Positions 12,754 through 25,508 of a DNA stretch of 64,000 nucleotides are shown one piece after another. Made by a program: the position numbers and the translations under genes. The notes below the pieces were generated by a model. The model did no database searches. It saw nothing but the letters and a program-made list of their open reading frames with translations, and was not told the DNA's origin. Within the stretch, counting starts at the first letter, position 1. Every line of letters starts with the position of its first letter. Source of the stretch: Cantharellus purpuraceus (lineage: Eukaryota > Basidiomycota > Agaricomycetes > Cantharellales > Hydnaceae); NCBI GenBank assembly GCA_025174535.1, contig JALBUN010000034.1, positions 164,501 through 228,500 of the forward strand. Reading direction: 5' to 3'.

Positions 12754-15311
12754 TCACTGTTGGACACCGCAAAGTCAGCAACTCATGGAACGACTTGCCA
12801 CAATTGAACGAAGCTCTGACCGCAATGCTGTAAGTCTCCACGTGCAAAGTAACGTCTGCTCCTCCTCTTAAGATGGCTCGCGGGCCCGCAACATCAAACC
12901 GTAACGCCTTTTTCACATCTGTAGCCAATTCAATCGGTCCAGCCACTACCAAATGGTCAGTTTAATTAATTATCCCGAACGCGAGACCCAGCTACAAACC
13001 ATCAACAGACACGGGTCCTTGAGCGTCAACCAATTCCTGTTCAAGCATTACATGAAGGTTTGGTCTTCCTGAGACAATGCTTATAAAGTCGTGTTTCAGC
13101 ATTTTTTCATCCAAAACGTCTGCAGTACGGCCGTCATGATTATTCTTGCCTCAAGTCCAGAGTTGGGCTTCGCACCTTTTCCAGAGTCGGACAAAGAGTC
13201 ACCAGTCACATGTAAATGAAGACGCAATCTCAAAGACCTGGGGGCGTTCTCTAAAGCTTCATGGATGGCTCGATCCACCCATGAAAGGTGTCCTGGATAA
13301 GATAAGTCAATTCTTGTCATTTCACGTGAAAAAGGTTGATCGATACTCTGATCAGGGACAGCCCAAACGAACAAAACGTTCCTGCATACTGATTTCCCTT
13401 GCGTCGATTTCCTGATGTTTCAATGACCATCAGTACAAATCAAATATCGCGAGATGATATTGTTTTCACCGGACTATGTCTTGAAGCAGCGGGAGAATGT
13501 ACGAGATACCAGAACCACCTGTCAATCACATATTAGCGTCTACAGTTCGTTCTAGTCGCGAATAAATCCCTACCTGCAATGAGAATCACCGTTTTAAATG
13601 CGTTCAAATCTGGCGGGGACCCATACGGTCCATCAACGTAGACCGACAGAGGAATCCCATCATCGCTGCTCCCACAGCCAACAAGATCTCGCAGCCGCCG
13701 TGTGAACCCCTCTTTAGTTTTCACGAAGAACACCAGCTCGTTCCCTTCGTCCAGTAGTGCTCTCGCACCCTCCTCAGGGCATGAATTTGCCGATCGTGAA
13801 GTCGCTTTCGTTAAGCCAGCACCATTGTCCTGTGGAATACTGGCAATTGTGAATGGGTGCGCCTCGAACGGGAGGGAGGAGACGCCCGGGACAGTGAGGA
13901 TTGCACTCTGGCCCGGTCGCCATGTCATTTTGCGTTTGAGAGTCAGCCGGACCATCGTAGGCGAAAGAAGCTTGGCGGTAGCCTCCAGACGGGTTGTGCT
14001 TGGCAATCGCGTTTGGTTCCATACAAGACGGAGGAAACGAATCATACGGTCAAGAGCCCAGAAGACAAAGGTAGGGATGAGATAAGGGCCGAAGCTAAAG
14101 TCATTATCACACTCGATGAGTGGAAAGCAAGATGCATAACGAGATGGTACTTGCCCTTGAGCGAGCTGAATGTGATGATAAGCACCGACCACGATTATCC
14201 TAGAGATTTTCAAGATAAATACAATAAATTTCAAAATGTAAGAGCTCTCACAGGACGAGGAAAAAATGAGAGAAGAAGAAGAGTTCATAGAATTTCGTGC
14301 GTAACGGCCTGAAGGATATCAGAACGAGGAGGGTGTAAGCAGTTGCAGTTGCGATCCCAGTTCGTACCCAGGGCTCCGAGATGGATGACGAGCCTACAAG
14401 CCTGATGGATGATAATGTGGCGACGTTCACAAAGGTACAAGAGCTTCACGGAGACACGCCTACCCAATGTTAACCTAAGCCAACGGGTTGATGAGCATCG
14501 TAAGAGTGGGGTGAGGACTAATCATACTGACACGACCCCAAGAGTGAACCCAGACGAGGATAAGACAAACTCTTGCTGCAACTCTATGGAAAATATTAAT
14601 CTGGACGGCTCATGAGCATCAGTGTAGACATTCCAAACGAGACAGATGCCTTTTCATAGGAAATGCCAGTCAAGACTAGGATGGTCTAATCAGGCATCAT
14701 AAACCCAAGATAGACACATACGTACGTGAGACTATGTTGTTCTTTCCAGCAAGCAGGACAATCAGAGGGAGCTGGATTGCGACAATGTCCGCCGCTCGGT
14801 TGGACCAATAAACAACGTCAAGCCTGACTCCAGTTATGACATTCCTACCTGATTCAAGATAGATATTTAGAGGGAGGAGCTCGAGAAAAGACTGAAGATG
14901 CAGTCACACACAATTTATGAACCCCCACGTGAAAATGGCAATAATGTAGCCTGCGGAAACACTGATCTCAGCAACGTTGACTGTGCTGCCTCCACCAATG
15001 CTGAGAGGAAAACGGAAAGCAATAATTCGGAATACGTTAACCATAGCGATAGGGATGCGCCTCAAGGAAGTGCCTGTGTTACTAGACGACCTGGTCGGCT
15101 CCCCATTGGTGCTGCTTCCCTTTCCCTCTTCGACGTGTTGGCCGGCATATATTATCCTCTTGCGTATGCAACGCCTGATGGACGATCCAACATGAAAGAC
15201 AACAAGAAGTCCAATAAAGCTAGCCAGCAGATACCAGGTCTGCTTTGGATAGTCGGCATTCCTCTCGTGGATTATAGGTCCATTAGGGTTAAATTTATGG
15301 TCATTGGCCAT
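12754..15311 (-). CDS. Ferric reductase (FRE family), copy A
   Basis: A plasma-membrane flavocytochrome predicted to reduce Fe(III) or Cu(II) with NADPH electrons. The ATG is at 15311. The first exon has two helices (LLASFIGLLVVFHVG and a second near AGYIIAIFTWGF). Further helices include SNRAADIVAIQLPLIVLLAG, and FHRVAARVCLILVWVH carries one His-x13-His haem pair; the helix YELFFFSHFFLVL and the later GAYHHIQ supply others. The FAD site is HPFTIAS near 13860. The nucleotide site is GPYGSPPDLNAF followed by IAGGSGISYILPLLQDIV. Later exons include VSGRPNLHVMLEQEL and end in LHVETYSIA. An apparent frame change near 13150 is removed by a 56-bp intron (13120-13175). The last intron (12757-12820) sits directly before the TGA; without it the frame would stop at 12740. 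Copy B lies about 1 kb upstream in the same orientation. Confidence 0.85.
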
Positions 15312-16280
15312 TATGAGCGTTCTGAATTGATACGGGATGCGTTCAGAAGTGGTGGCAAGGACCCAGCTATGAAGGGGGAAGAGAGGCCTAGGGTCCTGAG
15401 GGCTAATAGAAAGGCCTTTTATCAGATACAGGTAGATAAGCAATATATCAGAAACCAGCTACCCGTGATTTCGGTTGACGAGGGATAGAAACACACGGTC
15501 ATTCTGACCAAGTCATCCGTCAATAAGTTATGGTCGTGTGAAGCAAATCGATATGTTAGGATAACTCTCAAGATCATATCTGAATTCTGAATAGCTCAGC
15601 ATACTGTCTACGCAGAAAAAAACTGGATCAAGTGCGCACAGAGTCAAACCTGTCGGGCAGAAGGCTAAGTCCGGGCAGCAACGACATCGACAGTCTTCCA
15701 AAGGTTTTGGGCATTGTACTTTATTCACCGGAGATACCGAAAGAAGTCTATACCGTAGCGATGGAGTCGACTATAGGTGTGACGCTCCATGGGGTCTATC
15801 CGTCGTCCTCCTGGTTTACGGCAGTATCACGGTGAAACGATCCCCGTTGCCACGAAGTTGTGCGGCGTAGATAGAATGAGATTCAGGCAAATGCATCGCG
15901 CAATACTTAGTGAATGAACCTACGATCCTTCGAGCAGCCTTTCCGGGATATCACGGCGCGTATGCTGAGACATTGAGTGGGCACACATAATATTAGCGCT
16001 TGATCTTATCTGGATCATGGTAAAATCTTATCGACATCTTATCCGATGAGGCATCGCTATCAGATTAAGGACACCCGGTCAAGCACGGACCGGATGTCAT
16101 GCCACCATGAGGTTAAACGATTCTATTGCCAAATTGTAGTACAAGCGAGTGGCTTCAGAAGTCCCAAACAACAATCAGGTCCCGGATGTAGCCTAGGTCC
16201 GCCAGCACAGCAGATGGAGCATGTCGACATGGTTCAAACATAATGTGTTAAAGATACCGCATTTATAGTCGGGAGTCATG
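15312..16280. other. Intergenic region between the two ferric reductase genes
   Basis: This is upstream DNA of copy A and downstream DNA of copy B. The frames present are short or antisense to copy A. I see no gene and cannot assign any iron-response site with confidence. Confidence 0.5.
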
Positions 16281-18845
16281 TCACTGTCGCGTTGAGAGAG
16301 GTACAAGCACATCAGAAATAAGACAGGATCGAGTATGGAGCTCACTCACCGCCAATGTAAACTGCTCTACGTGTAACGTCACGGGTGCTCTACCACGAAG
16401 CACACCCATCGGCCCCGCGATATCCGATGTCAACGCTGAGCGGACATCTTCTGCTAAATTGTGTGGGCCACAAACTGCTCCCGATGAATTGATCAGTCAA
16501 GCGCACACTTCGACGAGGAACACCCACCATCGACTGAAACTGGTCCGCTCGCGCATGAGATCTCTTCTCCCAGGATTCGGCGCACGTCTATTCTTCCCCG
16601 ATCCATACGCACTCCCCCCGTCCTGACCAGGTCTGATTCGGACTTAATGCTTTCCTTGTCAGAGGAGTCGACTTTTGACCCTCCAGGAGATGAGGGTAGC
16701 GACAGGTCCTCATTTGAACTGTCATTGGATCTTTGGGGCAACTTCTCCAGGGTCGGAAGGGCTTCGGAGGAACTGATACCTGTTACTTGGATGCGAATAT
16801 CAACCTGAAGATTCGAGGGTGCCTCTGAAATCGTCTGCAAGAGAGACTTCGAAATCCAGCGCGTGTGCTCTGACATTTAAAAGGTAAGCTGTTGGCGTTA
16901 TAAATGTATCTACAGTAGATGACTTCACCTGCCACCCGCACTGACCACAGGAACACCACACGGCGGCAGACAGCCTTTTTCTCCTGTGTTCTCCTGATAA
17001 AGTAAAAATAAAGTCAAAGTAGTTTCCACATAGTACGTGCCTCCTCTCACCTGACAATATCTGTCAGGAGCGGAAGACAATACGAAACACCAGATCCACC
17101 TGAACGTATTACCCAGGTCAGCAAGTATGTTATTCACTCAGAAAGCACGTACCCGCAATCAATATGACCGTGGAAAAGGGCGAGAGGTCAGGCGGTGATC
17201 CATATGGCCCATCGAGGACCACATTGATGATCTTGCCGGAGTTGTCCTTCGCCACGTTTCTCAGTCGTCCGGTAAGTCCATTGCGTGCCTTAATAAGAAA
17301 CACAAGCTCCCTCTCGCCCTTATTTTTGACAATCTCAGATGATGAAGTGACATTCGAAATCGTGAATGGGTGTGACTCAAAAGGAAGGACCGAGATGTCA
17401 GGAAAGGTGAGGAACATGCTTTGTCCTGGACGCCACGTGATGTGGCGCCGGCGCACGGTGACTCGGAGAGCATCTCCAGAGAGGAATTCGACGGTCGACG
17501 GAGATGTGTAAGAGTGCAGGAAGGGAAGATTACAAAAGAGCATGCGGCCCAGCCGGAACACGCGGTCGATCCCCCATACAAGAAGCGCGGGCCAGACATA
17601 GTAACCAAGACTAATGTAGAGCAATCAGTGACGACGTATGCAAACACATATATTGAGACATGTACCCGCGAAGATCCTGCATGTGGAAATATGCACCAAA
17701 GAGCATAATGCTTCATACAACATTGTCAGGATATTTTGACAAAGCTGAAAAAAAGTGATGATACTCACGTAATCAAGATCATATGAGAATAACAAAAGAA
17801 TTCGTATGCCACCTTTCGGATGGGTCGAATCGAGACAAAGATAAGGATAGTGTAAGCTACTCCTGCTACGATACCTCCACGGAGCCACAGTTGAGTCAGA
17901 GAATCAGAGCCAACAAGACTAGTAAAGCAAGTCAGGACCTGATAAAACAAAAAAAAAGGTGCATTGTACCCTATTTTGTACTGGGAGGGCGTCATAATTT
18001 CGTGTCAAAATTTTGTCCGACAGGTTAGTAAATAGTGGACTCACCCGTCCCCAAGCATGGACCCAAATTAGCACTAACATGGTTCTTGCAGCACCCCGAT
18101 GAATTATATTCAACTACGGACTTGAGCTGAGTGTTGTGAGCGGTGGAAGGTGCAGCTAACTAACCTTCTCGTAACTGATTCCTGTGAGGACTAGTTGGAC
18201 GTCATTATGTGGCGAACACCTCATTAACGATTCAACATACAAGATATAATGTTATTCTTTCCAGCCAAGGCGACAATGAGGGGCATTTGGGCAGAGGCAA
18301 TAGTTCCAGCGCGATTAGACCAATATGTGATGTCTAAATTCTGGTGCGTTGTCACGTTTCGGGCTTTGTGATCAGCAAAGTAAGAAATATATTTATCTGT
18401 GGATCCAAAGGTGAACGTGCTTACTATTGATGAATTCCCATACGAGGGCCGCGATCAGGTAACCCGTTAAACCAGCTATTTCGGCCAGGTTCAGAATGAA
18501 GAAGCTCCCCAACTTTACAGTCGAACGAAACACGATGATTCTAAATGCCGTGGTTGCTGCCAGAGGAAGTCGTCTCCATGACACAGACGTCGGGAGCCGA
18601 GGGGTGCGAGGTCCCTCGCCCGACAAATTATCGCTCGCTTGCTGCTCGGAGGATAGACGTTTGAGTTCGGACCTCGTTTGTATAAGAGACCAAAGTCTTG
18701 AAACCAGATGCCAGGACGAGATGGTGAAGATGACACAGGCTACGAAATACCAGACTTCCTCTGGATATGCGACATTCCTGGCGATCCTTATGGCCGAGTT
18801 TGGATTGACAGGTTTGGCGGCAAGTTGGACGGACGCATGTGCCAT
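16281..18845 (-). CDS. Ferric reductase (FRE family), copy B
   Basis: A paralogue of copy A with the same architecture. The ATG is at 18845 (MAHASVQLAAKPVNP); an upstream in-frame ATG at 18878 is possible. Membrane segments include VWYFVACVIFTISSWHL, LTGYLIAALVWEF and MPLIVALAGKNN. IHRGAARTMLVLIWVH is the haem His-x13-His helix, and SLTQLWLRGGIVAGVAYTIL precedes the helix containing YSHMILIT. The FAD part is WRPGQSMFLTFPD and HPFTISN. The NADPH part is GPYGSPPDLSPF, IAGGSGVSYCLPLLTDIV, then WSVRVAEHTRW. An acidic, serine-rich insert near 16600-16750 precedes the last block, VCGPHNLAEDVRSAL. The protein ends LHVEQFTLA, with the final intron (16284-16349) directly before TGA as in copy A. No lesion was found. 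Confidence 0.87.
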
Positions 18846-21800
18846 GTTCAATCGCGTTGGCTGCTTGCACGAGCTCAAGCAAACTGGGGTGGAGTGGTTT
18901 CAAGTTTTACCCTCCATCCTGAGCCTCGTTTTATATCGTTCAGAGCGCCAAAGGTTTTTATAAGTCTGGTGGAAATGGCAAAGAACCATGTTTAGGGTCT
19001 GTCTCAATTCGGCTTCGCAAAGTCTTCGGATCGGTAAACAGTCGGTTTGGCATATTGAGGTACTCCCCTGAGGTTCTATGTCGGCCGTTAAAGGTATTGT
19101 CTGGAAGATATAGATAGCGATATCTACACCTTGTGAATAAGTAGCCAACATCCGGCATCTGTTATAACGAGAAGGCGAGGTAGAAGGACGCGCCACTCAA
19201 GCTAATGTGTACGTTATCGGAGGCGGAGATCACCACATGGTGAACGTGCAGCGCAGGGCCATTCAAGGGTATATCACGGAAGCCAAACGCTAAATTTCGG
19301 CGCGAAGTCATTCCTTCCAGTTTTTTGCCAGTGTAGGATCCCCGGCCAATGGTTTCAACGTTACATAGTAACGCAAACACTGCTTCCATATGTCTGGGTT
19401 TAACAATTACTCCAACATCAAGAACAGTGTCCACGCATTAGATAGTCGACTGTATGGAAGTCGACTGTTGGAATGATAAGAAGTCGTTCCTCAGTTGACC
19501 ATGAGGTACTGCACACAAAAAAAGAGCTAAGAAGAAGGACCTAAGACTTTGGGCGCACTCCAATAAGCTTGGCAGTTGCAAAGCACACAACGCGCCAATG
19601 CGACGGAAACGCTTCCTTGTCGGGGTTGACTAACAACGGTAACCGGCGCCAAGTGCTAAAGAACTCTTCCCGCGAGGTAAACATCGGGACCACGCGAAGC
19701 CCATACGCATTCGGCGAAATTACCACGATTACTGCCCAGAATAATAAGCGAAGATTTGGAGTGCCATTACGTTGGGCGGAGGGTGTCACTCCGGCGGTGG
19801 AGTAGGCCAAGATAAGTGTGGCTGTATCATTTCATTATCAACCCTAGTAATATGATCGTGCAGAAGCAAGTGAATTGCACGAGGAATACTTCTTTCTAGC
19901 ATATGATGGGTGTTGCAGCGTTGGTAACAATACGCCAACCCATCCAAAGTGTAGTGACGATACTCTCCTAGCCCCTCAGTGTCTGTGGCTGGTATGTTCA
20001 TCCCCCGAATTAGCTTGGAAATGAGGCACAAACTGTGCAATGTGCGTCGGCCGTAATTAAAGACTATGTACAACTGACTTGTGCTGTTCCTTCGTCCATA
20101 CCTTACTAGCCTACGGTCGACCCGCCGTTTAGTAGGGCGTTCCTGATTTACAATAGCCTAAGATTTATGCACCGTGTGCCCAGGATTTGACTGCATTGCT
20201 GCTGCCGCCACCTGTTCCACTCAAACAACCAAGCTTCATAATTTGAAAAAACCAGCATGCAATGAAATGGCAGTGTCACATGGCGGCAATGGGCAGTCTG
20301 TCTTCTCCTCAGAAATTATCAACTCAAGGTTACTAACCGACGTCGGGATAACAGCCACGTATTGATCAGTGCTGCTTGCTGTCGGTGCTACTTGCTGTCG
20401 GTGCCCCTATCGTAAATTATGGCTGAGGAGGCACAGGATATCAGATGACGTGTCGTGATGGATTCAAATTTGTTCTAGCAGTATTACCACAATTGAGGAG
20501 GCCTATCTCTTAGATTGTTAGATTCGCGTGCTACCCAAGTTATGCACAGGGCAGAGAAGTATACTACTTGTACTGAGTTCGGTTGGAATAGTACATAGGC
20601 TGTTGTAGCTGCCAAGAATTATCTTCATCCTGTCATGAGGTCCTCGATACTCAATGTCGCCTGGGGGTGTAAAACATTTGTAAAGCTGTCACCACAGCTA
20701 AAGGCGAAGGTCACTCTATTTCTACCACGGTTTGCATCCGTCTGACGGTCATAACTTTTAATCCATCATATATAAAACAGTTGCTGCTACTGTAAATGAC
20801 AAGGAGGTAGGAAAACAAAGGCTATATGGTCGTCATTTAAAGGGAGGCGATGCGTAGATATAACCAGCAACCACGGGGTAAGATGCTTACCTCGGTGGTC
20901 TGCGCACGCCTTCCAGAGACAATGAGGTCTACCGTGTCTAGTAAATGGATGAAATCGGGTCAGAAGCTATATGTTGAGACTTATGGTGGATTCTCCACCT
21001 TTGAAACCAAACCGCGGTGCGTGCCGGGGGGGAAATGATTATAGCACTGTCTCCCAGATCAGAGGCCACTGTTATATATAGGAGTGATTGCCCCAAGAAT
21101 TCTCTGTCAAAAGCGATGATTCGGACTGCGGAAGAGGACAATGAGCAATGACCTTTGCTGTACGTAAAACTAGCGTATAGGCACTAACCCAGTGCTTCTG
21201 AGATGCTGTGAATGTAGTCGGTTCAGATATTAGAAAGTGATGGTTTAGTAGGCAAAACGACGCACTTATTTCGCTTGCTTCTTAAAAAATACTTCCTCCT
21301 AGTGATTGGTTCCCCTGTTCGAAGCGCGTACTGATGACAAAAACTTGCTTTCCACATCATATTTTTTTATCAAATGATGCCATTCGAGTCATCCGTGGAC
21401 CCCCAGTGTCCGTGCATGGGCCTTCCAGTCACTCCCGGCACGTGGTGTGGGGGGGTCATCCTGATATCAGGGAGTCTTGGGGATTGCAACGTAAGATTTC
21501 CGAAAATGAACAGAACCAAATGTTTACAGGCCTTAGGTACCACAGCGCTCATCGCCAAAGACAACACATCTATTTTTCTGCAGGGTACCGCGCAACATGG
21601 GATACATTCCATGCGAATAAGTAGTTTGCTGGAAGACTGTATTGCCTTTGACGACATTAATGACACAGAGGTGATATGGATGGGAGAGCAATAGAGCGCA
21701 GGATAATTAACAAGATGCTCCATTCCGAGCGTTGCTTCTCGGAGTCACTTCGGGATGCCCCATTTTTTCAGCGGTCCAGACTCCAGCCCAAAGTTGCGAA

Positions 21801-22773
21801 TGAGCTTTTTCACGATGTAATACTATCTTTGAATGACTGGGCAAATATTGCTCTCAGTTGCTCAATATAGATTCATCTATTTGACATCCTGCTCGTGGCG
21901 TGCGGCTTCTAAAACCATCACAAACAGCAGTGTTGTCACGTTGTGACTTTGAGCTGATGTTTAGCGGACACCTAAACAGCCTTGTGAGAATGTCAGGATC
22001 TATTTCAGATCGTCATATGGCTGGATTGGCAATATGGGAACGCTTTTTGCGCAGGAAGTGTGGCCAGGCCCACTCTGGGTGTGTCATGACAGCGCCTAAA
22101 TCCAAACGGGGTATGAGACTTACACTGGTACTCATGATGCATTGATGTTTCTACCTGACGGCGGAGGCGGAGCAAGGGTTCTCCTGGGATCTCCCTGGCT
22201 TCGTCGTAGGTTTAGAGTGGAGCCACGTCACTGGCCATCTAATTATAAGTCCGGTGGACTATCAGGTAGAGATGACACAGACAAGGCCCTATGCATTTCA
22301 AGCGCTTGTTTTCTGAGCGGTTAGCACGTCCGACACGGTTGTATTTCAGAAATTACCCTCGGGTTCCATATCATCCGCGTTGCAGGCGTCGGGATTATGT
22401 TGCAGCTATTACGCACTTCTAAAGGCTGTTGAATGCATCGTCAACCTGGAGAGTTGGTGAGTGTAAGGGACTTTCGTTGTTCCTCTAGAAAGGTTAAGGT
22501 AGCGGAAGCTAGTATAGACTCAGTCTCGTGTAAACGAGTGACTGAGGTACTGAACTACAAGAAACAAAACTTATATATGTTCTGTAATACCCCCCTATCA
22601 GCGACTCGGTCAACGAAGATCCGTAGTCACACTTGTGAACCGTAGTGGATCCCAAGGGACGCCCCGTTCTGTTCAATAGTCCCCAGTATAAAGATTCTAT
22701 GCTAGGCTCCACAAAGTGAACATTATCAGTCCGCCAACTTGTCCTCGCAATTGATTTTTAGTTTTCGCATCAT
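18846..22773. other. Long gene-poor stretch with unassigned frames
   Basis: Nearly 4 kb holds no gene I can name. Between about 18950 and 20075 a run of minus-strand frames (90-98 codons each) reads smoothly, including SRRNLAFGFRDIPLNGPALH at about 19260-19310 and WRVVCFATAKLIGVRP near 19560. These may be exons of an unrecognised or decayed gene, but I could not join them convincingly. From 20100 to 22770 only short frames occur. The stretch has the look of old, drifting intergenic DNA. Confidence 0.4.
20373..20404. repeat. Short tandem repeat, two 16-bp units
   Basis: The units TGCTTGCTGTCGGTGC and TACTTGCTGTCGGTGC lie side by side and differ at one base. Confidence 0.8.
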
Positions 22774-24175
22774 ATGGTTCCTTCTATCCGCCTTGGAGGC
22801 ACAGCTTCAGAAGTTGAAATTGCCAATGTCGCTCACGGACTCATGTTCATGACGTGTGTCCCTTGTCTGGTGTCTTATCCCTGCTTCTCATTTCTGTTCA
22901 TTACAGTTGGACGCCCAACTCTGTTCCTGACGAGCAAGCCTTTCGAGCGATAAGGGAAGGCGTTGATGCAGCCGGTGGCGCAAAAGTTCTTTTAAATAGT
23001 GGTAAGCTCGATAAATTAATTATTGGGACGTTGTAACGAAGACACCGCAGGGGAATTCTACGGTCATGGATTGACTACTGCCAATCTAGAGCTACTCGCT
23101 CGGTTCTACACGAAACATCCTGACTATGCCGAGAAAACAGTATTATGCGTCAAGGTCACTTTTATATCCTTGTGTTATGCCTTTTCTTCGTCTTTGACTT
23201 CTGTATAGGGGGGAATGGAACCAGGGAGCTTGACACCCCTCGCAACGTAAGTTATAGCCGTGACTTGTCAATATAACCCTTACCCATGTAACCTCATATG
23301 ACTTGTCAGCGAGGAAAACATCCGCAGATCAATCGATAACATCAACGCAAAGCTCAGAGGCACCAAACGAGTTGATATTTTCGAAAATGCCCGTGTCGAC
23401 ACCTCGAAGCCGATTGAAGAAACGATCTGGGTCTTGAAAAAGCTCATCCGAGAAGGCAAATTTGACCATATTGGTCTCAGTGAGTGTAGCTCAGAGACGC
23501 TTAGAAGAGCCAATGCGGTACATCCTATTGCTTCGGTGGAGATTGAAGTATCGCCTTGGTCGTATGAAGAGGAAACGCGGAAAGGTCTTCCTACTCATCT
23601 TGCGATGTCATTTATCAGGCGCTAACTTTCACCAGTCATCTCGACTGCCAGGGAACTTCAGCTGCCCGTATTAGCGTACAGCCCTCTGGGTCGTGGACTC
23701 CTTAAGATGAAAACGGCAGAAGATATCCCAGACGGAGACATTCGTCGGGGCATGGAACGCTTCTACCCGGAGGTAGGCCTTTCAAACGAATTTCACGGGG
23801 AGCTCAAACATATAAATAGTCCTTTAGAACCTTGATCACAACCGTCGTCTCATTAACCACTTGACCGACATCGCACAGAAGCGAAACGTAACACCTAGCC
23901 AGCTCAGCATCGCATGGGTACTGTCACTCGGGCCCCATATGATACCCATGCCTGGTTCTTCGTAAGTCCGAGGCACCACTTGTTCCCGCCTGCCGGTCCA
24001 GCCTCATACACATTGCATTCTGATAATCAGAAAGTATACCCGGACCGTCGAGAATCTGGCAGCGGGAGACATAATTTTAACTGCTGAGGAACGCGCCAGT
24101 ATTATCCAGGTAATCTCTTCGTTTGAGATTAAGGGGAGTCGATATACACAAGACACACCCCACCTCTGGGGTTAA
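22774..24175 (+). CDS. Aldo/keto reductase, pyridoxal reductase type
   Basis: An NADPH-dependent aldo/keto reductase closest to fungal pyridoxal reductases (Plr1 type), which interconvert pyridoxal and pyridoxine in vitamin B6 metabolism. The ATG at 22774 opens MVPSIRLGGTASEVEIANVA. Joining exon one to the next gives MTWTPNSVPDEQAFRAI. Then come LLNSG joined to EFYGHG (with the catalytic tyrosine), TVLCVKGG (lysine), FENARVDTSKPIEETIW, KFDHIGLSECSSETLRRA, VEIEVSPWSYEEETR and LPVLAYSPLGRGLL. The C-terminal cofactor region is WVLSLGPHMIPMPGSS followed by TRTVENLAAGDIILT. About seven exons are joined by 50-70 bp introns, and the stop is TAA at 24173-24175. No lesion was found. Substrate identity is inferred from the family. 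Confidence 0.85.
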
Positions 24176-25508
24176 GCTACAACCAGGACTATACTTGCTA
24201 GAGGCCATAATAGATGAGGGGTCTGGATGTTGGATGATTCTTTCCGCCCAGTGAAGTTACAACACTCCATACTTATGTATGGTCTTCACTATGTCCCAGC
24301 TTGATTTGTTGAACCAGACAGTATAATTTTGGACAAGAGCTCTTATCGACAGACGAGCACCCTCTTTTGCGAAAGGCACATCTATAAATCTTTTGGTTAT
24401 TTCGGGGCTGATGCTGATAGAAGTGAGATGGAGGAGTGCGTGCAGATAATTAGAACTCCTCCCAATGAATCGATGACTCCTTGCCAGTTTCTGATCCTCA
24501 GGGGATTCTGCGAACATTACGGAGTCTATGCTTATCAAGAACGAAACGTTGGCTATGCCAATTTTTAACAATCTATGTATATATATATTTGTCCGCAGTT
24601 CTTGCGTATGGCATGGCTGGTGCTTTGCCTCTTACAGTGAGTCGATAGGTCCCAGCCTAGCTGATTGGCGGCGTGCTAAAATCAAACTGACGTTGATGTG
24701 TGCTGTGCGATATATATTAGGTGCTCTGCAGAGCCAAGTTGGTATATGGTATTTCACCTCCGCAGTATACCGGCGATCTTCCGGCACGACAAGCAAAACA
24801 GCAAATCAGTGCCGAAGACAACACATCTTTACCACATGCAAAGGCTATACATAAGATGTGTGTACCTTGTCTACTGCTGCTTCCGAGTCACAAGCCATTG
24901 TCTCTGATTTATTGCTCTTCGAAGCTCACGCACACGGACAAAGCATGTCTACCAGTGCGGTTGACTACTAGTTGCACCCGGCTACTGGTGCCTGCACAGC
25001 GGAAGAGTCACAGGCGTGAGAAAGAAACGTTCATTTGTCTGCCAGGTAGTCACTGCAAGGCCCTTGCAAAATCACCACAGGAAAGTTTGACTCTGAATCC
25101 GGCACGGCTAATCAGATTCCTTTTATTTGAGTATGCGACTGTGACTTACGCTCCGTGTAGGACTCTTGCTGTTGGCCTCACCGAAGGTGAAGACGTTGAG
25201 GACAATGATTCTCTATACGACGACGATCCGAATGGCATGGTTGGCTTGATTGAGTGATTCTTCAACCTCCTGCGGCAGTAACATCATACTGCCGGGCACG
25301 CCGTTGTGGTACCTCCGGCGTCATGCGGTACATCTGAAAAGGTCAGCTGCGCTGGTTATCAGACATTGGGTGAAACTGTCAGGCTGCCGCAGCGTCGGCG
25401 TCTATTGAGCCAGAATAAGAGCAAGATGAAAATGTTAAGGAGACGTAAATTTCAGAGCACAGACCTTCGAGTCGTACTACTTTAATCTTAGCTTCCACGC
25501 TCGGCTCT
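24176..25508. other. Spacer with a possible unassigned plus-strand gene
   Basis: Frames on the plus strand between about 24590 and 25257 could be exons. One frame of 178 codons ends at 25257 with an acidic tail (GEDVEDNDSLYDDDPNG). Splice-like sites occur, for example an AG at about 24644 after AYGMAGALPLT. I do not recognise the product and could not build a full model. No other feature was seen here. Confidence 0.3.

Noticed and set aside
13100..13180. Apparent frameshift that would break ferric reductase A
   Set aside because: A 56-bp GT..AG intron at 13120-13175 restores the frame and yields a continuous match to the paralogue, so no lesion is needed.
21374..21694. Possible chaperonin (HSP60) remnant on the plus strand
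   Set aside because: LGTTALIAKDNTSIFLQG loosely resembles an HSP60 motif, but neighbouring HSP60 signatures are missing on both sides, so chance similarity is more likely.
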